From Subtercola boreus (lineage in GTDB: Bacteria; Actinomycetota; Actinomycetes; Actinomycetales; Microbacteriaceae), in assembly GCF_006716115.1 (NCBI RefSeq), contig NZ_VFOO01000001.1, forward strand, positions 2,108,001 through 2,172,000: DNA of 64,000 bases. The letters run 5' to 3'. Shown piece by piece: positions 24,313-32,576 of this stretch. Both the position numbers and the translations under genes were made by a program. The notes beneath the pieces were generated by a model that was not told the origin of the DNA, did not search any database, and saw nothing but the letters and a program-made list of their open reading frames with translations. Each line of letters begins with the position of its first letter. The first letter of the stretch is position 1.

Positions 24313-26178
24313 ATGACAACAGTGAGCGACTTCATCATCCAGCGCGTGAAGGAATGGGGCGTCACCCGCGTCTTCGGCTTCCCGGGCGACGGCATCGGCG
24401 AGTTCGACGGCGCCCTCGGCCGGGCCGAGCGGGAGGGCGAGGGGCTGGAGTACATCCGCCCCACCCACGAGGAGATCTGCTCCCTCATGGCGACGGCGCA
24501 CGCGAAATTCACCGGCGAGGTGGGGGTCTGCATCGCGACATCCAGTCCCGGGGCGTTCCACATGCTGAACGGACTCTACGACGCGAGCATGGACAACCAG
24601 CCGGTCGTGGCGATCGTCGGCCAGCAGGGCCTCGCGTCCCTCGGAACGTTCGTCATGCAGGAGTCGAACCTCGAACGGGTCTTCGCGGATGTCGCGTGCT
24701 ACGTGCAGACGATCGTGAGCCCCGACCAGGCCCAGGCCGTCATCGACACGGCCTTCCGCACAGCGAAGCTGCGGCTGGCACCGGCCGTGATCATCCTGCC
24801 GCACGACATCCAGGGCATGGACTGGCACGAGCCCGCCCCCGAGAACTGGGTGGCGCGGTCGTCGGCCGCGAGCCCGTCGACGGCGATCGTGCCGCCGGAA
24901 TCCGAGTTGCAGAAGGCCGCGGACATCATCAATGCGGGGAAGAAGGTCACGTTCCTTGTCGGTGCGGGCGCGACCGGTGCGACCGATGAGGTCATCGAGG
25001 CGGCGAACCTCGCTGGGGCCGGCATCATCACTGCGCTCCGGGGCAAGCATGTCGTGCCGAGCGAGATCCCGTTCCACACGCAACAGCTGGGCCTGCTCGG
25101 CTCGCTGCCGAGCCTCCACCAGGCCGAGAAGTGCGACACGATCGTCTTCCTCGGCACCAACTACCCGTACGGCCAGTTCCTGCCGAAGACCGGCCAGGCC
25201 CGCGGCATCCAGATCGACCTGAAGCCTGAGCAGCTCGGCGTGCGCTACCCGAACGAGCTGAACCTCTGGGGTGACGTGCGGGCGACGCTCGAGGCGCTCA
25301 TCCCGCTGCTCGAGCCGAAGACCGACCTCAGCTGGCAGGAAGGGATCGCCGACGAGATGCGCGGCTGGGAGCGCGAGATGGAGACGCAGGCCATGCTCAG
25401 CTACCCCGATGGCGGCAACCCCCGCCGCGTCATCCACGAACTCAACAAGCGGCTGCCCGACGGCGCGATCGTCACCTGCGACGCCGGCACCACGGCCGAC
25501 TGGTACGGCGCACACATCCGGTTGCGGCGCGGGATGCTCGGGGATATGTCGGGGCGGCTCGCGACCATGCTCGCCGCCATGCCGTATGCGGTCGCGGCGA
25601 AGTTCGCCTACTCCGACCGGCCCGTCGTCTGCACCATCGGAGACGGCGGCTTCCAGATGCTCGGGATGAACGAGCTCATCACCATCAAGAAGTACCTCTC
25701 GCGGTGGAAGACCAAGACGTTCGTCATCGTCGTGATGCACAACGACGACCTCACGCAGGTGTCGTGGGAGATGCGCACCGAAGACGGCAACCCGCTCTGG
25801 AACACCGCGCAGGACGTCGAGTCGGTCGACTACGCCGGCTGGGCCTCACTGCTCGGCTTCCGGGGCGTCACGCTGACCCGCGACGAGGATGCCGGAGCCG
25901 TCTTCGACGAAGCGTTCGCCTTCGACGGTGTGACGCTCATCGACGCCCACGTGTCGAAGAACGTGCCGCCCCTGCCGCCGCACATCACGGCCGAGTTCGC
26001 GCTGAACACCGCGAAGGCACTGCTGAAGGGCGACCCCTCCGAGCTCGCGGTGATCGTCGACTCCGCGGAGGCTCTGGCCGCCGAGGGCGTCGAGCGGGTG
26101 AAGGGTGCGCTGCACCTCGGCGGTCGGGGCCGTCGGGCTGCCCGCCGCGACGGCGACGCCGGCCGCGAAGACGACTGA
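24313..26178 (+). CDS. ThDP-dependent enzyme, pyruvate oxidase / acetolactate synthase-like
   Basis: 621 aa three-domain ThDP enzyme. The N-terminal Pyr domain has GVTRVFGFPGDGIGEF and THEEICSLMATAHAKFTGEVG with the activating Glu. The middle domain is VTFLVGAGATGATDEV. The C-terminal PP domain has the ThDP/Mg motif CTIGDGGFQM followed by the VVMHNDDLTQVSWEM segment. A C-terminal Arg-rich tail (GGRGRRAARRDGDAGRED) is unlike the family norm. The product resembles actinobacterial pyruvate oxidase-type proteins; pyruvate is the likely substrate but the exact reaction is not settled. ATG 24313 is preferred over a TTG 12 nt upstream. Confidence 0.88.
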   Translation: MTTVSDFIIQRVKEWGVTRVFGFPGDGIGEFDGALGRAEREGEGLEYIRPTHEEICSLMATAHAKFTGEVGVCIATSSPGAFHMLNGLYDASMDNQPVVAIVGQQGLASLGTFVMQESNLERVFADVACYVQTIVSPDQAQAVIDTAFRTAKLRLAPAVIILPHDIQGMDWHEPAPENWVARSSAASPSTAIVPPESELQKAADIINAGKKVTFLVGAGATGATDEVIEAANLAGAGIITALRGKHVVPSEIPFHTQQLGLLGSLPSLHQAEKCDTIVFLGTNYPYGQFLPKTGQARGIQIDLKPEQLGVRYPNELNLWGDVRATLEALIPLLEPKTDLSWQEGIADEMRGWEREMETQAMLSYPDGGNPRRVIHELNKRLPDGAIVTCDAGTTADWYGAHIRLRRGMLGDMSGRLATMLAAMPYAVAAKFAYSDRPVVCTIGDGGFQMLGMNELITIKKYLSRWKTKTFVIVVMHNDDLTQVSWEMRTEDGNPLWNTAQDVESVDYAGWASLLGFRGVTLTRDEDAGAVFDEAFAFDGVTLIDAHVSKNVPPLPPHITAEFALNTAKALLKGDPSELAVIVDSAEALAAEGVERVKGALHLGGRGRRAARRDGDAGREDD

Positions 26179-26183
26179 GGCGC

Positions 26184-26217
26184 GGCCGGGCCCGCGTCAG
26201 CCGGCGCGGGCCCGGCC
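26184..26217. terminator. Bidirectional hairpin terminator between convergent genes
   Basis: Perfect 13-bp inverted repeat: GGCCGGGCCCGCG at 26184-26196 and CGCGGGCCCGGCC at 26205-26217 around an 8-nt loop. It lies 5 nt after the ThDP-enzyme stop and 5 nt from the stop of the convergent HhH gene. There is no U-tract, as is common in high-GC actinobacteria. Confidence 0.75.
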
Positions 26218-26222
26218 CCGCG

Positions 26223-26657
26223 TCAGCCGGCGCTCCCGATCACCTCGTCGGGAACCTCCCGCAGGAAGATCTCAGCGGTCTTCGGGCCGACACCCTTGAG
26301 ATCGAGCAGTGTCGTCTTCAACCCGGCTCTGGATGTCGCGTGCTTCACCAGCTCGCTCACCGAACCGTGTTCGCGTTTCACCGTGGCCATGACGTCGTGG
26401 AGTTCGTCCGTCATCACGTAGTCGATACGGGCGTAGTGTCCTTCGTCGAGGAGCGCCCGGAGCCCTTCCCTGTCGTAGTCCGCGAACCGGCCCGGACTGG
26501 TCAGGCCATGCCTGATCAGAACCTTCCACGTCTCAGCAGCGACGCTCTGTTGCACCGGGCGCCCGAACAGCAGACTCGCGAGGAACCAGCCGTAGAGCTG
26601 GTCCGCCTCCCCCGTCGAAGGGTCGAGCCCCAGGTCGTGGGCATCCATGTTGGCCAC
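26223..26657 (-). CDS. Small HhH-GPD-like DNA-binding protein
   Basis: 144 aa from GTG 26657, supported by GGAG six nt upstream (ATG 26648 is an alternative). It resembles a shortened endonuclease III/HhH-GPD fold: DQLYGWFLASLLFGRPVQQSVAAETWK (first helices), LLDEGHYARIDYVM, and a helix-hairpin-helix LLDLKGVGPKTAEIFLREV near residue 115. The downstream catalytic Asp and 4Fe-4S cluster region of EndoIII are missing, so glycosylase activity is doubtful. Comparable short proteins exist in actinobacteria, so it may not be a truncation. Confidence 0.7.
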   Translation of the reverse strand: MANMDAHDLGLDPSTGEADQLYGWFLASLLFGRPVQQSVAAETWKVLIRHGLTSPGRFADYDREGLRALLDEGHYARIDYVMTDELHDVMATVKREHGSVSELVKHATSRAGLKTTLLDLKGVGPKTAEIFLREVPDEVIGSAG

Positions 26658-26882
26658 CGTCGTCTCCGTTCTGTTGCGACCGTCGGACGGCCGGGACGAC
26701 CAGTCAACGCCCCCGGCTGCGGTCGTTCAACCGCTTGACCGGGCCTCCCCCCGTCGGCACCCTGTGCCGGTGAGCAGTGCCCTGAGCGAAATCCGCGCCG
26801 TGGAGTGCACCGGCTCCGTACGATCGGTGCTGCGGCGGGTGCTCGGCCCGGATCGATTCAGTACAGACCCTGAGGAAACGCG

Positions 26883-27608
26883 ATGGAACTTCTCTTCGTA
26901 CACGGCGCCCTGGTGAGGGACGGCCAGTGGTGGTGGCAGCGGACCTCCGACCTGCTCTTCGATCGCACGGGCATCCGGAGCCGCGCGCTCGCGCTGCCGT
27001 CCTGCGGCGAGACGACGCCGACCGAGGTCGCCGGCGGGCTGGTCGCCGATGCGGCGGCGCTCCGCTCGCAACTCGACGGCCTGACCGCTCTGGATGACGC
27101 GGCGGAGGTCATCGTCGTCGGGCACTCCTACGGCGGAACGGTCATCGCCGAGGCGGGTCGGCATCCCGCCGTCCGGCATCTGCTCTACGTGTCGTCGTAC
27201 CTGCCCGATGCGGGCGAGTCGCAAGGCTCGATCATGGGCGGCGAGACGGATCCGGTCTCCATCGGCGACAACGGCGACGGCACCCTCTCGGTCGCGGGGT
27301 ACGACGCCGCCTCGTTCGGGGCCCGCTTCCTGCAGGACGCCGACACCGACACCCATCGCGAGGCCTGGTCGCGGGTCGGAGCGCAGGCCGTCGACTCGTT
27401 CGTGACGCCGACCACCGCCGCCGGCTGGCAGGGCGTCGACTCGACCTACCTGGTCTGCACCGACGATCGCAGCACGTCTGTCGCGTTGCAGCGCCGGCAC
27501 GCCGCCCGGGCCACCCGCTCGGTCGACGTGCCGACCGGGCACCACCCGTTCCTCACGCGGCCCGACCTCGTCGTCGCCGAGATCGAGGCACTGCTGCAGA
27601 ACGGGTGA
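26883..27608 (+). CDS. Alpha/beta hydrolase (small esterase type)
   Basis: 241 aa. MELLFVHGALVRDGQWWW (oxyanion HG), nucleophile elbow VIVVGHSYGGTVI (Ser near residue 82), LLYVSSYLPDAGES, and a C-terminal PTGHHPFLTRPDLV with the catalytic His. It belongs with the methyl-salicylate-esterase-like short hydrolases; the substrate is unknown. TGAGG upstream of ATG 26883 may serve as Shine-Dalgarno. The 225 bp before the gene hold no other supported feature. Confidence 0.85.
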   Translation: MELLFVHGALVRDGQWWWQRTSDLLFDRTGIRSRALALPSCGETTPTEVAGGLVADAAALRSQLDGLTALDDAAEVIVVGHSYGGTVIAEAGRHPAVRHLLYVSSYLPDAGESQGSIMGGETDPVSIGDNGDGTLSVAGYDAASFGARFLQDADTDTHREAWSRVGAQAVDSFVTPTTAAGWQGVDSTYLVCTDDRSTSVALQRRHAARATRSVDVPTGHHPFLTRPDLVVAEIEALLQNG

Positions 27609-27647
27609 GCTGCTCGCCGCCCGGCTGCTCGGCTGGACGGTCACCGC

Positions 27648-27653
27648 TACCCT
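27648..27653 (+). promoter_or_regulatory. -10 box of a probable leaderless promoter
   Basis: TACCCT ends 7 nt before ATG 27661 of the RNase HI gene. Confidence 0.5.
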
Positions 27654-27660
27654 TGACCAA

Positions 27661-28230
27661 ATGACTATCACCGCATCTGCCGACGGCTCCGCGCTCGGCA
27701 ATCCAGGCCCCGCCGGCTGGGCCTGGTACATCGACGACAACACCTGGGGCGCCGGCGGCTGGCCGCACGGCACCAACAACATGGGCGAGCTGAAAGCCGT
27801 GCTCGAGCTGTTCCGCGCGACGGCGCACGTCGACGACGACCTGCACATCCTCTGCGACAGCCAGTACGTGATCAACACGATCACCAAGTGGATGCCCGGC
27901 TGGAAGCGCAAAGGCTGGCGCAAGGGCGACGGCAAACCGGTCATGAACCTCGACCTCATCAAGGAGATCGACGACGCCATCGTCGGCCGCCGCTACCGGT
28001 TCGAATGGGTGAAGGGCCACGTGGGCCACACGCTGAACGAGGCAGCGGATGCCCGGGCCCGCGGCGCCGCAGAGGCCTACTCGCGCGGCCGCGCTGCGGA
28101 CACGGGGCCGGGGTATCCGGGGGCGGGTGCGGGTGCGGCGGGTTCGGGTTCGGCGGCAGCTTCGAGTGCGGCGCCGACTTCTGGTGCGGCGCCGGCAGCC
28201 CCGCCAGCTCCTGCACAGACCCTCTTCTGA
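27661..28230 (+). CDS. rnhA: Ribonuclease HI with low-complexity tail
   Basis: 189 aa. The active-site acidic residues are visible: Asp8 in TASADGSALG, Glu43 in NNMGELKAV, Asp66 in LHILCDSQYV, and Asp near residue 131 in TLNEAADARARG, with the VKGHVGHTLNEAAD segment complete. It cleaves RNA in RNA-DNA hybrids. After about residue 140 follows a Gly/Ala/Ser/Pro-rich tail (GAGAAGSGSAAASSAAPTSG) that is outside the fold and encoded by simple-sequence DNA. Confidence 0.94.
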   Translation: MTITASADGSALGNPGPAGWAWYIDDNTWGAGGWPHGTNNMGELKAVLELFRATAHVDDDLHILCDSQYVINTITKWMPGWKRKGWRKGDGKPVMNLDLIKEIDDAIVGRRYRFEWVKGHVGHTLNEAADARARGAAEAYSRGRAADTGPGYPGAGAGAAGSGSAAASSAAPTSGAAPAAPPAPAQTLF

Positions 28231-28406
28231 GAACACCCTCCTCTGGAAACACCCTCCTCTGACCGGGGCGGGCCGGCCCTCCTTCCCTGAGGCGGCCGAC
28301 TCCGCGGCTGCGGCCTCTTCTCCTCCACAGGTGGCGTGTTTCGCGACTTATCCACCAGTTCTGGTTTTCGGCTGCGGTCGTCGGTGGATCGTGGTTGGCT
28401 TGACCC

Positions 28407-29963
28407 ATGACACGAGAATCCCTCACCATCGATCGGCCGGAAGCGGCGGCACCAACGCCCGCCGCCCGCGTGCCGGCCTCGCCGGTGGCGGGGCGGGTGG
28501 CGGCGGTGCTGGCGGTGGCGGCCACGGTGGCGTCCGTGGTTCCATCTGCGGTTCCGTCGAAGCGTCAACGTTTCGCGGTCGCGGTGTCCGCTGTCATCAC
28601 GCAACACAAAGCCGTCGCTGCCGCCCACGCCCACCTCGCCGACCTCATCGAAGAGGCCCGCCAAGCGGGGACCGCGCTGCATACGGTCGATTCGTTCACC
28701 GGCGGCCCGCAATGGTCCTCCGAGATGGTCGTGGAACGGCAGATCATCACCGAACTCGCCGTCGCCCTCCACCTGTCAGAAAACGACACCCGACGCCTCC
28801 TGCACACCAGCGAAGGATTGGCCGGCCCGTTCACCGCCACCCGGGCAGCCCTCCACTCCGGTGCGATCTCGTACCGGCACGCCGAGAAGATCGTCAACCA
28901 CAGCCACACGTTGCCTGTCGCCTCGTTCCCGGCGTACGAACACGCCCTGCTCCCGCACGCCCGGACAGTCACCGTGCAACGCCTCGACACACTCGCCCGC
29001 GCCGCCACCGAAACCGCGCAACCCACGACCGCCGTGCAACGCCACCTCGACGCCGCCAACCGGCGACGCCTGGACCTCGACCCCGCCACCGACGGCATGG
29101 CCTACCTCACCCTCTACATCCCCGCCGTCGAAGCCGTCGCGATCCACAACCGCGCCACCGACCTCGCCCGCTCCACCAAACAATCCGGCGACCCGAGATC
29201 CCTCACCCACCTCCGCGTCGACACCCTCACCGACCTCCTCCTCAACGCCGAACCCACCACCCCCGGCACCACCCCCGGCATCCGCGCCCGCATCCACGTC
29301 ACCGTCCCCGCCCTCACCCTCCTCCACCACAACCCACCCACCGACACCCACACCAGCCCCCGGGCGAGCAGCACCACCAGCCCCAGCAGCACCAGCACCA
29401 GCACCAGCACCAAGGCCGGCAGTCGGGCCACCAGCACTGACCCCACCGGCATTGACCCCACCAGCACCGATACCCCCGGCGACCTGACCGGCGGGCACGG
29501 GTGGGCGAACCTCGAAGGCTACGGACCCATCGACCAGCTCACCGCCCTCCACCTCACCCGCAACGCACCCAGCTTCACCCGCGTGCTCACCGACCCCGCC
29601 ACCGGCTGCGCCCTCGGCTACGGACGACAGAAATACAAACCCCCCGCTGACCTCGACGAACTCATCCGCCTCACCCACACCCACTGCACCTTCCCCCACT
29701 GCCCCGAACCTTCAGCGACCGCAGACCTCGACCACACCATCCCCTGGAACAACGAAGGCACCACAGAACTTCGCAACCTCAGCCCCCTCTGCAGCAGCCA
29801 CCACAAAGTCAAACACCACACCGAATGGACAATCGAACAGACCCCCGACGGCACCATCACCTGGACCTCACCCGCCGGCCACCAATACACCGTCGACCCC
29901 ACACCCCTCGCCCCACCCCAAGTCCGATTCGACAACGGACCCGACACACCCGCACCCTTCTGA
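28407..29963 (+). CDS. DUF222/13E12-family HNH endonuclease
   Basis: 518 aa. Helical DUF222 domain at about residues 50-290 (AHAHLADLIEEARQAGTALH; LLHTSEGLAGPFTATRAALHSG; YRHAEKIVNHSHTLP), a Thr/Ser/Pro-rich linker at 310-355 (SSTTSPSSTSTSTSTKAG) and a C-terminal HNH domain: THCTFPHCPEP, ATADLDHTIPWNNEGTT, LSPLCSSHHKVKHH. Metal-binding Cys pairs and the D-H/N/H set are present, and the gene ends normally. It is a distant paralogue of the gene at 3689. Codon use becomes extremely C-rich towards the 3' end. Confidence 0.9.
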   Translation: MTRESLTIDRPEAAAPTPAARVPASPVAGRVAAVLAVAATVASVVPSAVPSKRQRFAVAVSAVITQHKAVAAAHAHLADLIEEARQAGTALHTVDSFTGGPQWSSEMVVERQIITELAVALHLSENDTRRLLHTSEGLAGPFTATRAALHSGAISYRHAEKIVNHSHTLPVASFPAYEHALLPHARTVTVQRLDTLARAATETAQPTTAVQRHLDAANRRRLDLDPATDGMAYLTLYIPAVEAVAIHNRATDLARSTKQSGDPRSLTHLRVDTLTDLLLNAEPTTPGTTPGIRARIHVTVPALTLLHHNPPTDTHTSPRASSTTSPSSTSTSTSTKAGSRATSTDPTGIDPTSTDTPGDLTGGHGWANLEGYGPIDQLTALHLTRNAPSFTRVLTDPATGCALGYGRQKYKPPADLDELIRLTHTHCTFPHCPEPSATADLDHTIPWNNEGTTELRNLSPLCSSHHKVKHHTEWTIEQTPDGTITWTSPAGHQYTVDPTPLAPPQVRFDNGPDTPAPF

Positions 29964-29982
29964 CGAGCCACCCGGACCCGCC

Positions 29983-30150
29983 CCACGCCAACGCCACCCG
30001 GCCGCGCCCACCGCCAACGCCACCCGGCCGCACCCACCGCCACCCGCCACCCTGCCGCGCCCACCGCCAGCGCCACCCGCCACCCTGCCGCACCCACCGC
30101 CAGCGCCACCCGCCACCCCTGCCGCGCCCACCGCCAGCGCCACCCTCCTA
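29983..30150. repeat. 33-bp C-rich minisatellite after the second HNH gene
   Basis: About three copies of a 33-bp unit built from CCCTGCCGCGCCCACCGCC plus GCGCCACCCGCCA-type sequence (30050-30082, 30083-30115, then from 30116 with one extra C), preceded by degenerate copies from 29983. It fills most of the 297-bp gap before the gene at 30261. Confidence 0.85.
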
Positions 30151-30247
30151 CCCGCCACCGATACCCGGCCGCGCCCACAGCCGCGCCAGCCGGACTCACC
30201 CACCTGACGGCGCCGCACGGGGGCCAGCGACAGGGGGCGGCCGAAGG

Positions 30248-30253
30248 TAGCCT
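30248..30253 (+). promoter_or_regulatory. -10 box of a probable leaderless promoter
   Basis: TAGCCT ends 7 nt before ATG 30261; the same TAGCCTGA word precedes the genes at 48680 and 62858. Confidence 0.55.
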
Positions 30254-30260
30254 GACTCTC

Positions 30261-30629
30261 ATGGGAGTGATGGGACGGCTCAGACGACTGTTCGGACGGC
30301 GTCCTCAGAGAGAGGAGCAGATCGAGTACTGCGCCACGATCATCCTGTACCAGGCGATCTCGAAGCTCGACACGCTCGCGGTGATGTCCCTCGCCCTCGA
30401 CAGGCCGGTCGAAAACGCGAAACTCGGGCGTCCGATGATCCCGCTGGCGGAGGGGGCGTGGGTGGAGGTCGAGCTCCCGAAGCTCGGGGAGCCACCGCCC
30501 CTTGCGATCGACGTCTACAGCACAGTGAGCACCGACCAGGCTCGGCTGCAGGCCCTGACGCTCGTCGCGACACTCCGCCGCTCGACCGCGTGGGAGGTGC
30601 GGCCCGACTTCGGCCCCAGCGACGACTGA
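30261..30629 (+). CDS. Hypothetical protein, 122 aa
   Basis: Not recognised. It has a basic N-terminus (MGRLRRLFGRRPQREEQIEYC), a helical segment ATIILYQAISKLDTLAVMSLALDRP, and a C-terminal half with strand-like VEVELPKLGEPPPLAIDVYS and a helix QARLQALTLVATLRRSTAW. No signal peptide or membrane segment is evident. It stands between two C-rich repeat tracts and has its own leaderless-type promoter. Confidence 0.6.
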   Translation: MGVMGRLRRLFGRRPQREEQIEYCATIILYQAISKLDTLAVMSLALDRPVENAKLGRPMIPLAEGAWVEVELPKLGEPPPLAIDVYSTVSTDQARLQALTLVATLRRSTAWEVRPDFGPSDD

Positions 30630-30717
30630 CGCAGCCACCGGCGGGCACCCGCAAAGCCCCGGCGGGCACCGGTGACCGACACCAGTCGCCCGCAGCAACC
30701 GCCAGTCACCGGGCAAG

Positions 30718-30790
30718 CACCGGCATGCACGGCCAGTCACCAGCACGCACCGGCATGCACCGCCAGTCACCGGCACGCACCGGCAACCAG
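30718..30790. repeat. 30-bp tandem repeat (about 2.5 copies) in a C-rich spacer
   Basis: Unit of about 30 bp beginning GCACCGGCATGCACCGCCAG, copies at 30718 and 30748 plus a partial third. The whole 30630-30863 spacer is a related CACCGSC-rich low-complexity tract without a supported gene. Confidence 0.75.
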
Positions 30791-30863
30791 CGGCGCGCAC
30801 CGCGCGCCACCCGCAGCCACCGCCGGCCACCGCCAGCCACCGCCGGCCAGTGCCCCGCAGTCC

Positions 30864-31571
30864 CTAGAAGGGCGCGACGCCGGCGCGGTCGATGAAGGTG
30901 CCGGTCGGGCCCTGACCGCCGCGGGTGGCGAGTTCGACGATCGCGTCGGTGCCCTCCGTGACCGTCTGGGTGCCGTTGTGGCCGTTGAGGTCCGTCGCCG
31001 TGTAGCCGGGGTCGGCCGCGTTGATGCGGAACGCCGGGAACGCCTTGGCGTACTGCACGGTCAGCATCGTCACCGCCGACTTCGAGGCGGTGTAGAGCGG
31101 GGCGATGACCGTCGACTCGACGCGGGAGGTGTCGTGCACGGCGTCGAAGGAGCCGAGGCCGCTGGTCACGTTGACGATGGTGGGGGCATCCGACGCGCTG
31201 AGGAGCGGTACGAAGGCGCGGGTGAGGCGCACGATACCGATGACGTTGGTCGCGAAGACCCGTTCGGCGTCGTCGGCGGTCTGCTCCAGGGCGGGAACGA
31301 ACGGGCCGGGGATCCCGGCGTTGTTGATGAGCACGTCGAGTCCGCCCACCGCCGACACCGTGGCGACCGCGGCAGACACGGAGGCATCGCTCGTGACGTC
31401 GAGCTGCACGAACCGGGCGCCCAGGGCCTCGGCTGCCGCGCGGCCCCGCGATTCGTCGCGGGCGCCCATCCAGACGGTGTGCCCGGCCTCGATGAGTCGG
31501 CGGGCGGTTTCGTAGCCGAGGCCCTTGTTGGCCCCGGAGATCAGTGTTGTTGTGGGAGTGTTCTCTGTCAT
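30864..31571 (-). CDS. Short-chain dehydrogenase/reductase
   Basis: 235 aa classical SDR: cofactor motif LISGANKGLGYETARRL (TGxxxGxG variant), acidic LDVTSD, NNAGIPGPF, the catalytic Ser in VNVTSGLGSF, and the catalytic YTASKSAVTML (Y-x3-K). The Arg in GARDESRG after strand 2 suggests NADPH. The substrate is unknown. Divergent from the MmyB-like regulator at 31683, an arrangement common for SDRs controlled by such regulators. CAGGCT lies 6 nt before ATG 31571. Confidence 0.9.
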   Translation of the reverse strand: MTENTPTTTLISGANKGLGYETARRLIEAGHTVWMGARDESRGRAAAEALGARFVQLDVTSDASVSAAVATVSAVGGLDVLINNAGIPGPFVPALEQTADDAERVFATNVIGIVRLTRAFVPLLSASDAPTIVNVTSGLGSFDAVHDTSRVESTVIAPLYTASKSAVTMLTVQYAKAFPAFRINAADPGYTATDLNGHNGTQTVTEGTDAIVELATRGGQGPTGTFIDRAGVAPF

Positions 31572-31682
31572 ACGACAAGCCTGCACCGAGGATGCCCGGC
31601 TGTCGTGGCCCGGCCCAGCATGTGGACTCGCAGTACCACCCATCCGCGCCCGTCGGCAGCTGCGGGGGCGCAGACTGGAGGC

Positions 31683-32576
31683 ATGCAGGATGATCCGCAC
31701 GGCGACCTCGGCGCACTGCTCCGCTCTTGGCGCGACCGTCTCTCCCCCGTCGATGTCGGCCTGGCCCCCGCCACCGTCGGACTGGCCCCCGGGAGCTCCC
31801 GCCGCGCGGCCGGGCTCCGCCGTGAGGAGCTCGCCTCCCTCGCCGGGCTGAGCGTCGACTACGTCGTGCGGCTCGAACAGGGGCGGGCACGACGGCCCTC
31901 CGCCCAGGTCGCTGCGGCTCTCGCCCGCGCGCTGCAGTTGAGCGAGGCCGAGCGCGACCACCTCTTCACCGTCGCGGGGCTCCTCCCTCCCTCTCCCGGC
32001 GAGGTGCCCAGCCACGTGCCGCCGGGGGTGCAGCGGCTCGTGGCCCGCCTCGGCGAGGTGCCGCTGGCGGTCTTCACCGCCTCCTGGGATCTTCTCTCGT
32101 GGAGCCCGCTCTGGGCAGCTCTGCTCGGCGAGCCCGCCGCACCGCACGGCCGAGCCCCCGGAACCCGGCCGAACCTGATCCGCTCGCTCTTCACCGGCGA
32201 GCCCCTCCACGCAGGCGAGAACGGCATCGTCAGCCGCTCGGGCAGCATCGACCGTTTCGCGGCGTCGCTCGTCGCCGATCTCCGCCGGGTGCACGGCCGG
32301 TATCCGGATGATCGTGGGGTGAACGCCCTCGTCGCCGAGCTGCTGGCAGCCAGCGACGCCTTCCGGCAGCTCTGGGTGAGCGGGGCGGTGGGCGAGCACC
32401 AGTCCGAACGGAAGGTGATGCACAACCGGATCGTCGGCGACGTCGAGGTCGACTGCGACGTGTTCAGTGTGGCCGGCTCCGACGTGCGGATCGTCGCGTA
32501 CACCGCTGCCACGGGGTCGGAGGCTGCCGCGAAGCTCGACTTCCTCCGGGTGTCGGCGGTGGCCGCCGTCCGTTAG
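31683..32576 (+). CDS. XRE-family regulator with MmyB-like ligand domain
   Basis: 297 aa. The N-terminal helix-turn-helix (residues 10-80) shows the hallmark of this family: RRAAGLRREELASLAGLSVDYVVRLEQGRARRPS. The C-terminal domain (from about residue 110) has AVFTASWDLLSWSPLWAALLG, HNRIVGDVEVDCDVFSV and ending AAAKLDFL, the MmyB-like PAS-type fold. The linker VDVGLAPATVGLAPGSS between the first helices is an insertion. A GGAG Shine-Dalgarno sits before ATG 31683. It probably regulates the divergent SDR gene. Its stop overlaps the convergent UbiB stop by 3 nt. Confidence 0.9.
   Translation: MQDDPHGDLGALLRSWRDRLSPVDVGLAPATVGLAPGSSRRAAGLRREELASLAGLSVDYVVRLEQGRARRPSAQVAAALARALQLSEAERDHLFTVAGLLPPSPGEVPSHVPPGVQRLVARLGEVPLAVFTASWDLLSWSPLWAALLGEPAAPHGRAPGTRPNLIRSLFTGEPLHAGENGIVSRSGSIDRFAASLVADLRRVHGRYPDDRGVNALVAELLAASDAFRQLWVSGAVGEHQSERKVMHNRIVGDVEVDCDVFSVAGSDVRIVAYTAATGSEAAAKLDFLRVSAVAAVR

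Noticed and set aside
23353-25740. A 795-codon minus-strand frame ending with the VOC protein
   Set aside because: Only the last 146 codons (start 23793) carry the VOC domain; the upstream part is antisense to the TfoX-like and ThDP-enzyme genes.
26658-26882. tRNA-like or small-ORF content in the spacer before the hydrolase
   Set aside because: No T-arm GTTCRA with matching stem or acceptor pairing was found, and the frame at 26647-26916 is low in coding character and overlaps both neighbours.
30672-31682. Upstream in-frame extension of the XRE regulator
   Set aside because: It would run through the 30-bp repeat tract and antisense to the SDR; a GGAG-preceded ATG at 31683 places the helix-turn-helix normally.
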